DNA of 64,000 nt from Citricoccus sp. K5 (lineage in GTDB: Bacteria > Actinomycetota > Actinomycetes > Actinomycetales > Micrococcaceae), in assembly GCF_902506195.1 (NCBI RefSeq), contig NZ_LR732817.1:2078985-2142984 (forward strand), given 5' to 3'. The translations under genes were made by a program, and so were the position numbers. Positions 1 to 7,779 of this stretch are shown piece by piece (the stretch's first letter is position 1; every line of letters begins with the position of its first letter). Under the pieces are notes generated by a model. That model saw only the letters and a program-made list of their open reading frames with translations, was not told where the DNA came from and searched no databases.

Positions 1-2
1 GC

Positions 3-257
3 GGTGGCGCCGACGGGGAGAGATTCACGAAGTATTCGGTCATCACCGTTGTCGGCTTCCTCACCCTGATCGGCATGGTGGTCCTCGTCCCGCTGATCGG
101 CTTCGAGGTGCCCTCGCTGGCGCTGTGCATCATCTGGATGAAGTTCCTCGGCGGGGAGAGCTGGCGCTCTGCCCTGCTCTACTCGGTGATCGTGGTGGCG
201 GCCTTCTACGCCATCTTCATCGCCGCCCTGGGGACCTCGATCCCCCACCTGATCTGA
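3..257 (+). CDS. tctB: Tripartite tricarboxylate transporter TctB (C-terminal part)
   Basis: This frame is open from the window edge and ends at 257, so only the last ~84 residues are present. They form two hydrophobic stretches (about residues 12-47 and 57-80 of the visible part), as in the small four-helix membrane subunit TctB. The identification rests mainly on position: the gene ends 43 bases before tctA on the same strand, the usual tctCBA order. The periplasmic-type binding protein TctC would lie upstream, outside the window. TctB partners TctA in Na+- or H+-coupled carboxylate uptake. Confidence 0.75.
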   Translation, partial: GGADGERFTKYSVITVVGFLTLIGMVVLVPLIGFEVPSLALCIIWMKFLGGESWRSALLYSVIVVAAFYAIFIAALGTSIPHLI

Positions 258-300
258 ACCTGACCCGGCTCCCCCACCCGGAAGCACCCTAAGGACCCCC

Positions 301-1863
301 ATGGACTTCTTCCAACCGGTCCTGGACGGCTTCGGCACCGTCCTGGACCCCACCAACCTGCTGTACTGCCTGCTCGGCGTCACGGTCGGCATGCTGATCG
401 GCGTACTGCCCGGCCTGGGCCCGGCCGCCACGATCGCCATCCTGCTGCCGCTGACCTATGGGGTGGAGCCCGTCACGGCCATCATCATGCTGGCCGGCAT
501 CTTCTACGGCGCCCAGTACGGCGGCACCATCACCTCCGTGCTGCTGCGCCTGCCCGGCGAGGCCTCCACCGTGGTCACGGTGTTCGATGGCTACCAGCTT
601 GCCAAGCAGGGCAAGGCCGGCACTGCCCTGGGCATCGCCGCGATCGGCTCGTTCATCGGCGGCACCGTGGCCATCATCGGCCTGACCTTCCTGGCCCCCG
701 TGGTGGCCGGCTTCGCCCTGGACTTCGGCCCGCCCGAGTACGCCGCGCTGGCGCTGCTGGGCATCCTGCTGGTGGCCACCATCAGCAACGGCGCCAAGAT
801 CAAAGCCCTCATCGCCGCGGCCTTCGGCCTTCTGCTGGCCACGGTCGGACGGGACACCTTCACCGGCGCCGAACGGTTCACCTTCGACAACCTGTCCCTG
901 GCGGACGGCATCGACTTCGTTCCCGTGGCCATGGGCCTGTTCGGCATCGGAGAGATCCTCTACAACCTCGAGGAGCGCCACCGCGCCGCCAAGGCTCCGG
1001 CCTCGGTCAAGAACGTGTGGCCGTCCCTCCAGGAGTTCAAGACCTCGGCCCCGGCAATCGGCCGCGGCTCCGTCCTCGGGTTCTTCCTCGGCATCCTGCC
1101 CGGCGGCGGCGCCACGATCTCCTCCCTGGCGGCCTACGCCGTGGAGAAGCGCTCGGCCAAGGACCCCTCCCGGTTCGGCAAGGGCGCCATCGAAGGCGTG
1201 GCCGGCCCGGAGTCCGCGAACAACGCGGCGGCCACCAGCTCCTTCATCCCCCTGCTGACCCTGGGCATCCCGGCGAACGCCACCATGGCCATCATCTTCG
1301 GGGCCCTGCTCATCCAGGGCGTCTCCCCGGGGCCGAACCTCATCAACGACGACCCCGAGCTGTTCTGGGGCGTGGTGAACTCCATGTACATCGGCAACAT
1401 CCTGCTGCTGATCATGGCCATCCCCCTGATCGGCATCTTCGTGCGCGTGCTGCGGGTCCGCGGCGCCATCCTCGCCCCGATCACCGCCCTCATCACCCTG
1501 CTGGGCGCCTACACCATCCGCAACTCGATGTTCGACGTGCTGCTCGTGGTCGTCTTCGGCGCCATCGGCTACCTGATGAAGAAATTCGGCTTCGAGCCCG
1601 GCCCGCTCGTGCTGGCGTTCGTGCTCGGTTCCCTGCTCGAGTCCAACCTGCGCCGTTCCCTGCTCGTCTTCGAGGGCGACCTGTTCGGCTTCGCCTCCCG
1701 GCCCATCTCCGGCACCCTGCTGGTGATCTTCGTGGTGGTGGCCCTGCTGCCGATCATCAAGTCCGCCATCGACCGGCGCCGCCGTCCCGGGCTGGCCGCC
1801 ACCGTGGCCGGCACCACCGAGCCTGCCCAGAAGCCGTCCCAGAAGAACAAGGAGAACGCATGA
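301..1863 (+). CDS. tctA: Tripartite tricarboxylate transporter large permease TctA
   Basis: The 520-residue protein is almost entirely hydrophobic, with about 11-12 membrane spans, the usual TctA size. Family signatures are visible: the GLGPAATIAILLPLTY loop near residue 38 and the GPESANNAAATSSFIPLL segment near residue 300. TctA forms the translocation path and takes citrate or other di/tricarboxylates from the binding protein TctC. An AAGGA box lies about 7 bases before the ATG. The stop overlaps the start of the next gene (ATGA), so that gene is translationally coupled. The substrate is unknown; neighbouring genes suggest a sugar acid or related carboxylate. Confidence 0.93.
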   Translation: MDFFQPVLDGFGTVLDPTNLLYCLLGVTVGMLIGVLPGLGPAATIAILLPLTYGVEPVTAIIMLAGIFYGAQYGGTITSVLLRLPGEASTVVTVFDGYQLAKQGKAGTALGIAAIGSFIGGTVAIIGLTFLAPVVAGFALDFGPPEYAALALLGILLVATISNGAKIKALIAAAFGLLLATVGRDTFTGAERFTFDNLSLADGIDFVPVAMGLFGIGEILYNLEERHRAAKAPASVKNVWPSLQEFKTSAPAIGRGSVLGFFLGILPGGGATISSLAAYAVEKRSAKDPSRFGKGAIEGVAGPESANNAAATSSFIPLLTLGIPANATMAIIFGALLIQGVSPGPNLINDDPELFWGVVNSMYIGNILLLIMAIPLIGIFVRVLRVRGAILAPITALITLLGAYTIRNSMFDVLLVVVFGAIGYLMKKFGFEPGPLVLAFVLGSLLESNLRRSLLVFEGDLFGFASRPISGTLLVIFVVVALLPIIKSAIDRRRRPGLAATVAGTTEPAQKPSQKNKENA

Positions 1864-2258
1864 GCATCCTGGTCGGATACGTCCCCACCCCCGTGGGAGA
1901 GGCCGCCGTCACGGCGGCGATCGAGGAGGCCACCCTGCGGGGTCAGGACCTGCTGATCGTCAATTCCCAGCGCGAGGGCGCCCTGGCCGATGCCACGGTG
2001 GCCTCCGCCGAGGACCTCGACCGCGTGATGGCCGCCGCCCGGGGCGCCGACGTCGCGGCCACCGTACTGCGGCCCACACACCGGGACGACCTCACCGAGT
2101 CCATCCTGGAGCTGGCCGAGGAGCACGACGTCTCCCTGATCGTCATCGGTCTGCGCCAGCGCACCCAGGTGGGCAAGTTCATCATGGGCTCCCACGCCCA
2201 GCGGATCCTGCTCCAGGCCGAACGCCCCGTGCTCGCGGTGAAGGCGCGATCGACATAG
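1860..2258 (+). CDS. Universal stress protein (UspA family)
   Basis: This 132-residue single-domain protein opens with a hydrophobic strand (MSILVGYVP). Near residues 95-115 it carries the ATP-binding type signature G-L-R-x4-G-K-F-I-M-G-S, then a final strand (PVLAVKA). The ATG overlaps the tctA stop as ATGA, so it is the last gene of the tct operon. Small Usp proteins following carboxylate transporters are often seen in actinobacteria. A role in nucleotide-dependent control of the transporter is only inference. A second, similar Usp sits at 31316. Confidence 0.88.
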   Translation: MSILVGYVPTPVGEAAVTAAIEEATLRGQDLLIVNSQREGALADATVASAEDLDRVMAAARGADVAATVLRPTHRDDLTESILELAEEHDVSLIVIGLRQRTQVGKFIMGSHAQRILLQAERPVLAVKARST

Positions 2259-2260
2259 GC

Positions 2261-2287
2261 AGACAGGGGCGCTCCCCCTACCTGTCT
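2261..2287. terminator. Hairpin between convergent usp and GntR genes
   Basis: The arms AGACAGG (2261-2267) and CCTGTCT (2281-2287) pair exactly, with additional GGG/CCC pairing inside the loop. It lies in the 27-base gap between two convergent genes and overlaps the GntR stop codon, which fits a bidirectional terminator. There is no clear U-tract. Confidence 0.5.
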
Positions 2288-2957
2288 ACCCGTCGCCTGC
2301 CAGGACCCGCTCGAAGAATCTGCTGATATGCCCGGTCGTCAAGCGAGCGGCGCCTTCGGCGTCGCCGGCCTCCGCGGCCTCGAGGATGTCCCGGTGTTCG
2401 TCCCACTCGAACTCCGAAGGGTGCAGGACGCGCCCCTCGGCGTCATGCCAGGCGACCACACTGATGAGGGCGGTCCGATCACGCAGGTTGTCCAACACCT
2501 CCCGCATCAGGGGGTTGCCGCAACCGGCGTAGAGCAGTGAGTGGAAATCCCGATTGACGAGACTGAGTCCTGCCCGATCACCGCCCTGATCGATCAGCCG
2601 GCGGGCCGTCTCGAGCGATCGCCTGGCCTCGCCCAGGAACCCCTCCGAGCCTTCGGCGACGGCCCGGCGCACGGCCTCGGGTTCGATCAGCAGCCGAAGG
2701 TCCCGCACTGACGTGATGAGTTCACTGTCGACGGTCTGCACCCTCATACCCTTGTAGGCCACGGACTGCACCAGCCCCGAATGGGAGAGGATCTTCAGCG
2801 CCTCCCGCACCGGAGTCTTCGACACTCCGAATTCGGCCGCCAGTTCGGCCTCCACCAGCGGTTGCCCCGGCCGGAGCTCATGGGTCAGGATGCCCCGTCG
2901 GATGGCCTCCAGGACCACCTCGATCCGCGACTGCGGCAGGTCCAGTTTGGTGCTCAC
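2286..2957 (-). CDS. GntR/FadR-type transcriptional regulator (FCD domain)
   Basis: An N-terminal winged helix (about residues 10-65) contains the GntR signature GQPLVEAELAAEFGVSKTPV. An all-helical FCD ligand domain follows, with metal-ligand-like residues (NRDFH near 135 and late histidines). The GTG at 2957 is chosen over upstream ATGs because an AAGGTGGAGG ribosome site directly precedes it, giving 223 residues. FCD regulators usually respond to organic or sugar acids. The gene is divergent from the binding-protein/DHDPS pair, whose promoter region carries a palindrome at 3060-3073, so it probably represses that operon. Confidence 0.9.
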   Translation of the reverse strand: MSTKLDLPQSRIEVVLEAIRRGILTHELRPGQPLVEAELAAEFGVSKTPVREALKILSHSGLVQSVAYKGMRVQTVDSELITSVRDLRLLIEPEAVRRAVAEGSEGFLGEARRSLETARRLIDQGGDRAGLSLVNRDFHSLLYAGCGNPLMREVLDNLRDRTALISVVAWHDAEGRVLHPSEFEWDEHRDILEAAEAGDAEGAARLTTGHISRFFERVLAGDG

Positions 2958-3017
2958 GCCTCCACCTTTCATCAGTTGCCAGGCCTTCCGGTCAGGCACA
3001 CCCCCTCATTGTGACTG

Positions 3018-3047
3018 TTGACACATCGAAACGAGGATGATTAACCT
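3018..3047 (+). promoter_or_regulatory. Promoter of the binding-protein/DHDPS operon
   Basis: A consensus TTGACA (3018-3023) is followed after 18 bases by TAACCT (3042-3047). The predicted start point near 3054 lies just before the palindrome at 3060-3073. Confidence 0.5.
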
Positions 3048-3059
3048 TCGTACATCGTA

Positions 3060-3073
3060 TCTGAGATATCAGA
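3060..3073. promoter_or_regulatory. Candidate GntR operator palindrome
   Basis: TCTGAGATATCAGA is a 14-base inverted repeat with one mismatched pair. It lies about 6-20 bases downstream of the predicted transcription start of the divergent operon, a position suited to repression. The size and symmetry fit FadR/FCD-type operators. Assigning it to the adjacent GntR is inference. Confidence 0.45.
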
Positions 3074-3156
3074 CACTACGCCCTGCCGAGGCGCGATGTC
3101 CGAGACTGCAACGGACCCTGCGGTCCGCCCCATCGGTCCGACCCTGGAGGAAAGTC

Positions 3157-4731
3157 ATGGCACGAACACCGTCCCGCTCAATCCGCACCGTCCGCACCCG
3201 TCGCGTAGCGGGCGTCACCGTGGTGCTCACCGCACTGCTCACCACACAGGCCTGCGCCATGGACACGCAGTCCACGAGCTCGACCGAGTCTGCAGACACC
3301 ATCCGCATCGTCCTCAAGGACGAGCCACCCACACTGGAGACGTGCCAGGGGTCCCAGAACTCCACTGGCCTCGTGACCCGCTCCAACATCGCTGAGGGAT
3401 TGACCTCACGCGACGCGGACACGGGAGATCTCAACCCCGCCCTCGCGACCGAGTGGGAGCAGACATCGGACAACACATGGACCTTCACACTCCGTGACGG
3501 GGTGAGTTTCCATGACGGAAGCGCCTTCGACGCGGAGGCTGCCGCCTACTCGATCGAGCGCGCCCTCCTGCCGGAGATGGCATGTGACGTTGCCGGGCAG
3601 TTCTTCGGCGACCAGACGGTCACCACGAAGGCCGTCGATGCCGACACCCTCGAGGTCACCACCGCAACGCCGGACCCCATCCTTCCTCTCCGACTCTCCT
3701 TCGTGGGCATCGTCCCGACCACGACGGACAACACGGCGAAGGTTCGTGAACCCATCGGCACCGGCCCCTACCAGTTCAAGGACTGGCAGGCCGGCACGAG
3801 CCTCTCGCTCGAGCGCTTCGACGACTATTGGGGCGAGGCCCCCGACTTCGGTACCGTCGAGTACCTCTGGCGCTCAGAGGGTACGATCCGCGCTGCCATG
3901 GTGACCAACAACGAGGCCGACCTGGCGATCACCCTGGCGCCCGAGGACGGCGCCGGGGACGCGGCGGTCCAGTACAAGACCAATGAGGTCACCTACATGC
4001 GGATGGATGCCGGTATCGCCCCGCTGGACGACCGCAGGGTCCGTGAGGCCGTGAACTACGCACTGGACAACGAGGGCATGCTGGGCTCGATCTTCGCCGG
4101 TCAGGGCCAGCTCGCGACGCAGCTGGTCCCCGAAGGCGTGATCGGGCACAACCCGGAGATCACGCCGTGGCCCTATGACATGGACCGGGCGAAGAAGCTC
4201 ATCGCGGAGGCCAAGGCCGACGGGGTCCCGGTGGATGAGAAGATCACCATCATCGGCCGCACCGGCTTCTACCCCAAGGCCGATGAGGCCATGGAGATCG
4301 TGCAGAACTCTCTGACGGAGGCCGGCCTGAACGTCGAGGTCCAGATGGGCGATGTCAACACCTGGCTGCAGCACCTGCTCCGTCCCGTGCCCACGGACTT
4401 CGGTCCACGGCTGCTCATGGGAATGCACGGGAACCAGGCAGGCGACGCCTCCTTCACCATGGCCAACAACCTGGGTAGCGCGGGCTCGCAGAGCAGTTAT
4501 GGGACAGAGGAGCTGGATGCACTCATCGCGGCGGCCGAGGTGGCGTCCGGGCAGGAGCGCCAGGACGCGTTCGCCGAGGCGCTCGCCTACCAGGACGAGG
4601 AGATCGTCCGCGACGCCATGATGGTGCAGGTCGGTGCCACGCTGGCGCTGTCGCCGAAGGTCGACTATGAACCGACGACCGCCACCGGCGACGAGATGCG
4701 GGTCGCCGACATGCACAAGGCCACGCCATAA
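3157..4731 (+). CDS. ABC transporter substrate-binding protein, peptide/nickel family 5 (orphan)
   Basis: This 524-residue protein has an Arg-rich start, a hydrophobic stretch and a Cys at the end of the signal region (LTTQAC, a weak lipobox), then a full SBP_bac_5 domain with motifs such as TWTFTLRDGVSFHDG. The ATG at 3157 is chosen because GGAGGAAAG precedes it; the frame is open further upstream without a ribosome site. No permease or ATPase lies beside it. It is clearly paralogous to the binding protein of the complete transporter at 28307 and may share that permease. The downstream DHDPS-family gene suggests a sugar-acid-derived ligand, but the ligand is not readable from sequence. Confidence 0.88.
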   Translation: MARTPSRSIRTVRTRRVAGVTVVLTALLTTQACAMDTQSTSSTESADTIRIVLKDEPPTLETCQGSQNSTGLVTRSNIAEGLTSRDADTGDLNPALATEWEQTSDNTWTFTLRDGVSFHDGSAFDAEAAAYSIERALLPEMACDVAGQFFGDQTVTTKAVDADTLEVTTATPDPILPLRLSFVGIVPTTTDNTAKVREPIGTGPYQFKDWQAGTSLSLERFDDYWGEAPDFGTVEYLWRSEGTIRAAMVTNNEADLAITLAPEDGAGDAAVQYKTNEVTYMRMDAGIAPLDDRRVREAVNYALDNEGMLGSIFAGQGQLATQLVPEGVIGHNPEITPWPYDMDRAKKLIAEAKADGVPVDEKITIIGRTGFYPKADEAMEIVQNSLTEAGLNVEVQMGDVNTWLQHLLRPVPTDFGPRLLMGMHGNQAGDASFTMANNLGSAGSQSSYGTEELDALIAAAEVASGQERQDAFAEALAYQDEEIVRDAMMVQVGATLALSPKVDYEPTTATGDEMRVADMHKATP

Positions 4732-4791
4732 CGCGCCGTTACGGCACGACCACCCCAGCGGATCCCACCGCATCAACCAAGGAGAGTAATC

Positions 4792-5709
4792 ATGACCCTC
4801 GAACTCATGCGGGAGCGGTTGGCCGGAGTGGTGGCCATTCCCGTGACGCCCTTCGACCGCCACGGCGGAATCGATGATGAGGCCTTCACCCGCGTGCTGG
4901 CGCGCATGGTCGACGCCGGCATCCAGGTGGTCACCCCCAACGGCAACACCAGCGAGTACTACTCACTCACCGACGCCGAACGGAGGCACTGCGTGGAGCT
5001 CACCGTCCAGTCGGCCGGTCCGGGGTGCTCGACCCTGGCGGGTGTGGGCGGAGCGGTCCCCGAGGCGGTCGAGGCCGCGCGCCATGCCAGGTCGGCCGGC
5101 GCACAGGCGATCATGGTCCACCAGCCCACCCATCCGTTCATGTCCTCGGAGGGGTGGGTCGAGTACCACCGCCAGATCGCCGAGGCCGTTCCGGAACTCG
5201 GGGTCGTGCTCTATCTGCGCAATCCCCGTATCGACGGTGCGTCCGTGGCCCGGCTGGCGGATGCGGCCCCCAACCTGGTGGCCATCAAGTACGCCGTCCC
5301 GGACCCCGTGCGGATGGCCACCGTCTCCCGGGACTGCGACAGACCCCACCTGGTCTGGATCGCCGGCCTGGCCGAGCTGTCAGCCCCGGGCTACTGGGCC
5401 GTCGGGGCCACCGGATTCACCTCGGGGTTCGCCAATGTCGAGCCCACGCTCTCCCTGCGACTGCTCGAGGCACTGCGGACCGCTGACACCGAGGGGGCCA
5501 TGCGGATCTGGGAACTCATCCGCCCCTTCGAGGAGCTGCGGGCCCGCAACGAGTCCGAGCACAACGTGTCCGTGGTGAAGGAGTCCCTGGCACAGATGGG
5601 ACTGTGCGAACGCGATGTCCGCCCACCCATCAGCACCCTCACGGCAGCAGACCGGCAACGGGTCGAGAAGATGATGCTGCAGTGGCAAGGAGCGCTGCAG
5701 GCGGGATGA
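4792..5709 (+). CDS. Dihydrodipicolinate synthase/N-acetylneuraminate lyase family protein
   Basis: This is a 305-residue class I aldolase-fold protein of standard family length. Visible elements are PVTPFD near the N-terminus, the pyruvate carboxylate-binding type loop GNTSEYYSLT (about 51-60), the Tyr in VLYLRNP (about 141) and the Schiff-base Lys in VAIKYA (about 165). The GNTSEYYSLT loop resembles 5-dehydro-4-deoxyglucarate dehydratase more than DapA. With aldarate dehydratases at 6519 and 20042, a role converting 5-keto-4-deoxy-aldarate to 2-ketoglutarate semialdehyde is likely but not proven. AAGGAG precedes the ATG. It follows the binding-protein gene by 60 bases. Confidence 0.88.
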   Translation: MTLELMRERLAGVVAIPVTPFDRHGGIDDEAFTRVLARMVDAGIQVVTPNGNTSEYYSLTDAERRHCVELTVQSAGPGCSTLAGVGGAVPEAVEAARHARSAGAQAIMVHQPTHPFMSSEGWVEYHRQIAEAVPELGVVLYLRNPRIDGASVARLADAAPNLVAIKYAVPDPVRMATVSRDCDRPHLVWIAGLAELSAPGYWAVGATGFTSGFANVEPTLSLRLLEALRTADTEGAMRIWELIRPFEELRARNESEHNVSVVKESLAQMGLCERDVRPPISTLTAADRQRVEKMMLQWQGALQAG

Positions 5710-5727
5710 TCCGGCTCGAGCGGACCT

Positions 5728-5751
5728 GAACTCCGCACCCCGCGGGAGTTC
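5728..5751. terminator. Hairpin between convergent DHDPS-family and GntR genes
   Basis: GAACTCCGC and GCGGGAGTTC form a stem with one bulged G around a short loop, located in the 42-base gap between two convergent genes. It has no obvious T-run. Confidence 0.45.
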
Positions 5752-6486
5752 CTAGCGGCCCGTCGATTCCTCCAGGAACCGGCGGGCCGAGTTGCGCAGG
5801 TGGGTGCGCATGGCGGCGGCGGCACCCTGGGCATCACCATCCACGACGGCGGCCGCGACCGCCGCGTGTTCGGCCGCCACCACGGTGGCCCGCCGGCCAG
5901 CTCCGGCCTCGTCCAGCCGCGCCCGCGGCATGGCGATCATGGCGGGGCCAAGGGCGTCCAGCGCCTGCAGCATCAGCGCACTGCCGGACGCCTCCGCCAC
6001 GGACCGGTGGAAGGCGAAGTCCAGGCGGAGCAAGTCGGCGGGCCCGGCTGGATTCGAGGCACCCGCGCTCGCCGCGAAGGCCCGTTCGGCCCGCTGCACA
6101 CCCTCGGCCATGTCCTCCGACCGGCGAATGGCCGCCAGGGCTGCCGCCTCGGACTCGATCGCCACCCGGTAGTCGATGAGGTCCATCCTCCCGGCCACCG
6201 AGTTCGTCGGGGTCGTCCGGGGAACCGGACGGCCGGCGTCGTGCACGGCGGGCGGGGTGAGCACGAAGCTGCCGCTGCCGCGCCGGGTGTGGACCAGCCC
6301 TTCGGCCTGCAGCCTCAGGATGGCCTCCCGGACCACCGTGCGGCTGACTCCGTGCGCCGTCACCAGTTGGTTCTCACTGGGCAGCTTCTGACCCGGCACC
6401 AACTCGCCGCCGACGATCCGGCGGCGCAGGTGGTCCACGAGGGCCTCCGTGCGGGAAGGACCGGAGCGTGCGGGCGTGGATGTCAT
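5752..6486 (-). CDS. GntR/FadR-type transcriptional regulator
   Basis: This 244-residue protein has an N-terminal winged helix carrying LPSENQLVTAHGVSRTVVREA (about 40-60), followed by a linker and a helical FCD-type effector domain (about 100-230). It is transcribed in the same direction as, and 32 bases after, the galactarate-type dehydratase gene at 6519, so the two may be co-transcribed. The perfect 25-base palindrome upstream of that dehydratase (7730-7754) is its most likely operator. The ligand is probably an aldarate or its dehydration product; this is inference. Confidence 0.9.
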   Translation of the reverse strand: MTSTPARSGPSRTEALVDHLRRRIVGGELVPGQKLPSENQLVTAHGVSRTVVREAILRLQAEGLVHTRRGSGSFVLTPPAVHDAGRPVPRTTPTNSVAGRMDLIDYRVAIESEAAALAAIRRSEDMAEGVQRAERAFAASAGASNPAGPADLLRLDFAFHRSVAEASGSALMLQALDALGPAMIAMPRARLDEAGAGRRATVVAAEHAAVAAAVVDGDAQGAAAAMRTHLRNSARRFLEESTGR

Positions 6487-6518
6487 GGGCTCATTCTGGC
6501 AGGTGACGGCCCTGCCGC

Positions 6519-7670
6519 TCAGGCGCGGCCGAACTCCACGGTCTCGGTGGTCCAGGCACGGGCCTGATCGCTGAGGCTCACGCCGAGCCCCGGGCGCTGC
6601 GGCAGCAGCATGCGGCCACCGGAGGTCTCCAGGCGCTCGTTGAACAGCGGATCGAGCCAGTCGAAGTGCTCCACCCAGGGCTCGCGGGGATAGGTGGCGG
6701 CCAGGTGGAGGTGGATCTCCATGGCAAAGTGCGGGGCGAGGTCCAGCCCGGCCTGATCGGCCAGGGTGGCCAGCCGCTGGAACTGGGTGATGCCGCCGAC
6801 GCGCGGGGCATCCGGCTGGATGATGTCGCAGGCCCGGGCAGCGATGAGCCGTTCATGCTCAGCCACGGAGGCGAGCATCTCCCCGGTGGCGATGGGGGTG
6901 TCCAGGGCCGCGGTGAGGTCGGCGTGACCCTGCACGTCGTAGGCGTCGAGGGGTTCCTCGATCCAGACGAGGTCGAACTCCTCGAGCCGGCGGCCCATGC
7001 GCAGGGCGGTGGCGCGATCCCACTGCTGGTTGGCGTCCACCATCAGCGGCACGTCCGGGCCGATGTGCTCGCGGACGGCGGCCACGCGGCGCAGGTCCTC
7101 CGCCGAGTCCGGCAGCCCGACCTTGATCTTGATGCCGCCGATGCCCTCCTCGATGGACTGGGAAGCACGCTCCTTGACCTCCTCGATGGAGGCGTTGAGG
7201 AAGCCGCCCGAGGTGTTGTAGGTGCGCACGGAATCGCGGTGGGCGCCGAGGAACTTGGCCAGCGGCAGCCCGGCCCGCTTGGACTTCAGGTCATACAGGG
7301 CCACGTCCAGCGCCGCGAGGGCCTGCGTGGCCACCCCGGAGCGGCCCACGGAGGCACCGGCCCACAGCAGCTTGGTGTACAGCTTGGCGATGTCGTTGGG
7401 GTCCTCGCCGATCATGCTCTCGGCCACCTCGCGGGCATGGGCGAACTGGGCAGGCCCCCCGGCGCGCTTGGAGTAGGAGAAGCCCAGGCCCTCGTGGCCC
7501 TGCTCCGTGGTGATCTCGGCGAAGAGGAAGACCACCTCCGTCATGGGCTTCTGCCGGCCGGTGAAGACCTTGGCATCCGAGATCGGCGTGGCCAGGGGCA
7601 GCCGTGCCGTGGAGAGCGTGACGTGGCGGATGGCATCGGGGGTGTACGGCGCTTCGAGACTGGCGGGCAT
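6519..7670 (-). CDS. Enolase-superfamily dehydratase, L-talarate/galactarate dehydratase-like
   Basis: This 383-residue protein has an MR/MLE N-terminal capping domain (about 10-130) and a TIM barrel. Active-site elements are the catalytic KIKVG lysines (about 193), metal ligands in VDANQQW, IEEPLD and ATGEM, and the general base in PHFAMEIHLHL. That last string is characteristic of the talarate/galactarate dehydratase group. It should dehydrate galactarate or L-talarate to 5-keto-4-deoxyglucarate, feeding a DHDPS-family dehydratase. The ATG at 7670 is chosen because GAGGGAAG precedes it and upstream residues lie outside the domain. A GntR gene follows immediately. Confidence 0.85.
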   Translation of the reverse strand: MPASLEAPYTPDAIRHVTLSTARLPLATPISDAKVFTGRQKPMTEVVFLFAEITTEQGHEGLGFSYSKRAGGPAQFAHAREVAESMIGEDPNDIAKLYTKLLWAGASVGRSGVATQALAALDVALYDLKSKRAGLPLAKFLGAHRDSVRTYNTSGGFLNASIEEVKERASQSIEEGIGGIKIKVGLPDSAEDLRRVAAVREHIGPDVPLMVDANQQWDRATALRMGRRLEEFDLVWIEEPLDAYDVQGHADLTAALDTPIATGEMLASVAEHERLIAARACDIIQPDAPRVGGITQFQRLATLADQAGLDLAPHFAMEIHLHLAATYPREPWVEHFDWLDPLFNERLETSGGRMLLPQRPGLGVSLSDQARAWTTETVEFGRA

Positions 7671-7729
7671 CAGGTGACTTCCCTCGGGACGGGGCACCGT
7701 GGGGCGCCCGGGTTGCTGGACACAACTGA

Positions 7730-7754
7730 TCATACAAGTTGCCAACTTGTATGA
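7730..7754. promoter_or_regulatory. Perfect 25-bp palindromic operator upstream of galactarate-type dehydratase
   Basis: Two 12-base arms (TCATACAAGTTG and its exact complement) flank one central C. It lies 60 bases before the dehydratase ATG, between that gene and the stop of the upstream anion transporter. It is AT-rich and lacks a loop, so it is an operator rather than a terminator. The GntR at 5752 is the obvious candidate binder. Confidence 0.65.
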
Positions 7755-7779
7755 CCAGAGGGGAGGGCAACCGAAGCGG

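Noticed and set aside
1017..1859. Upstream extension of the UspA frame inside tctA
   Set aside because: The ATGA overlap gives the natural start and the extension is a shadow of tctA.
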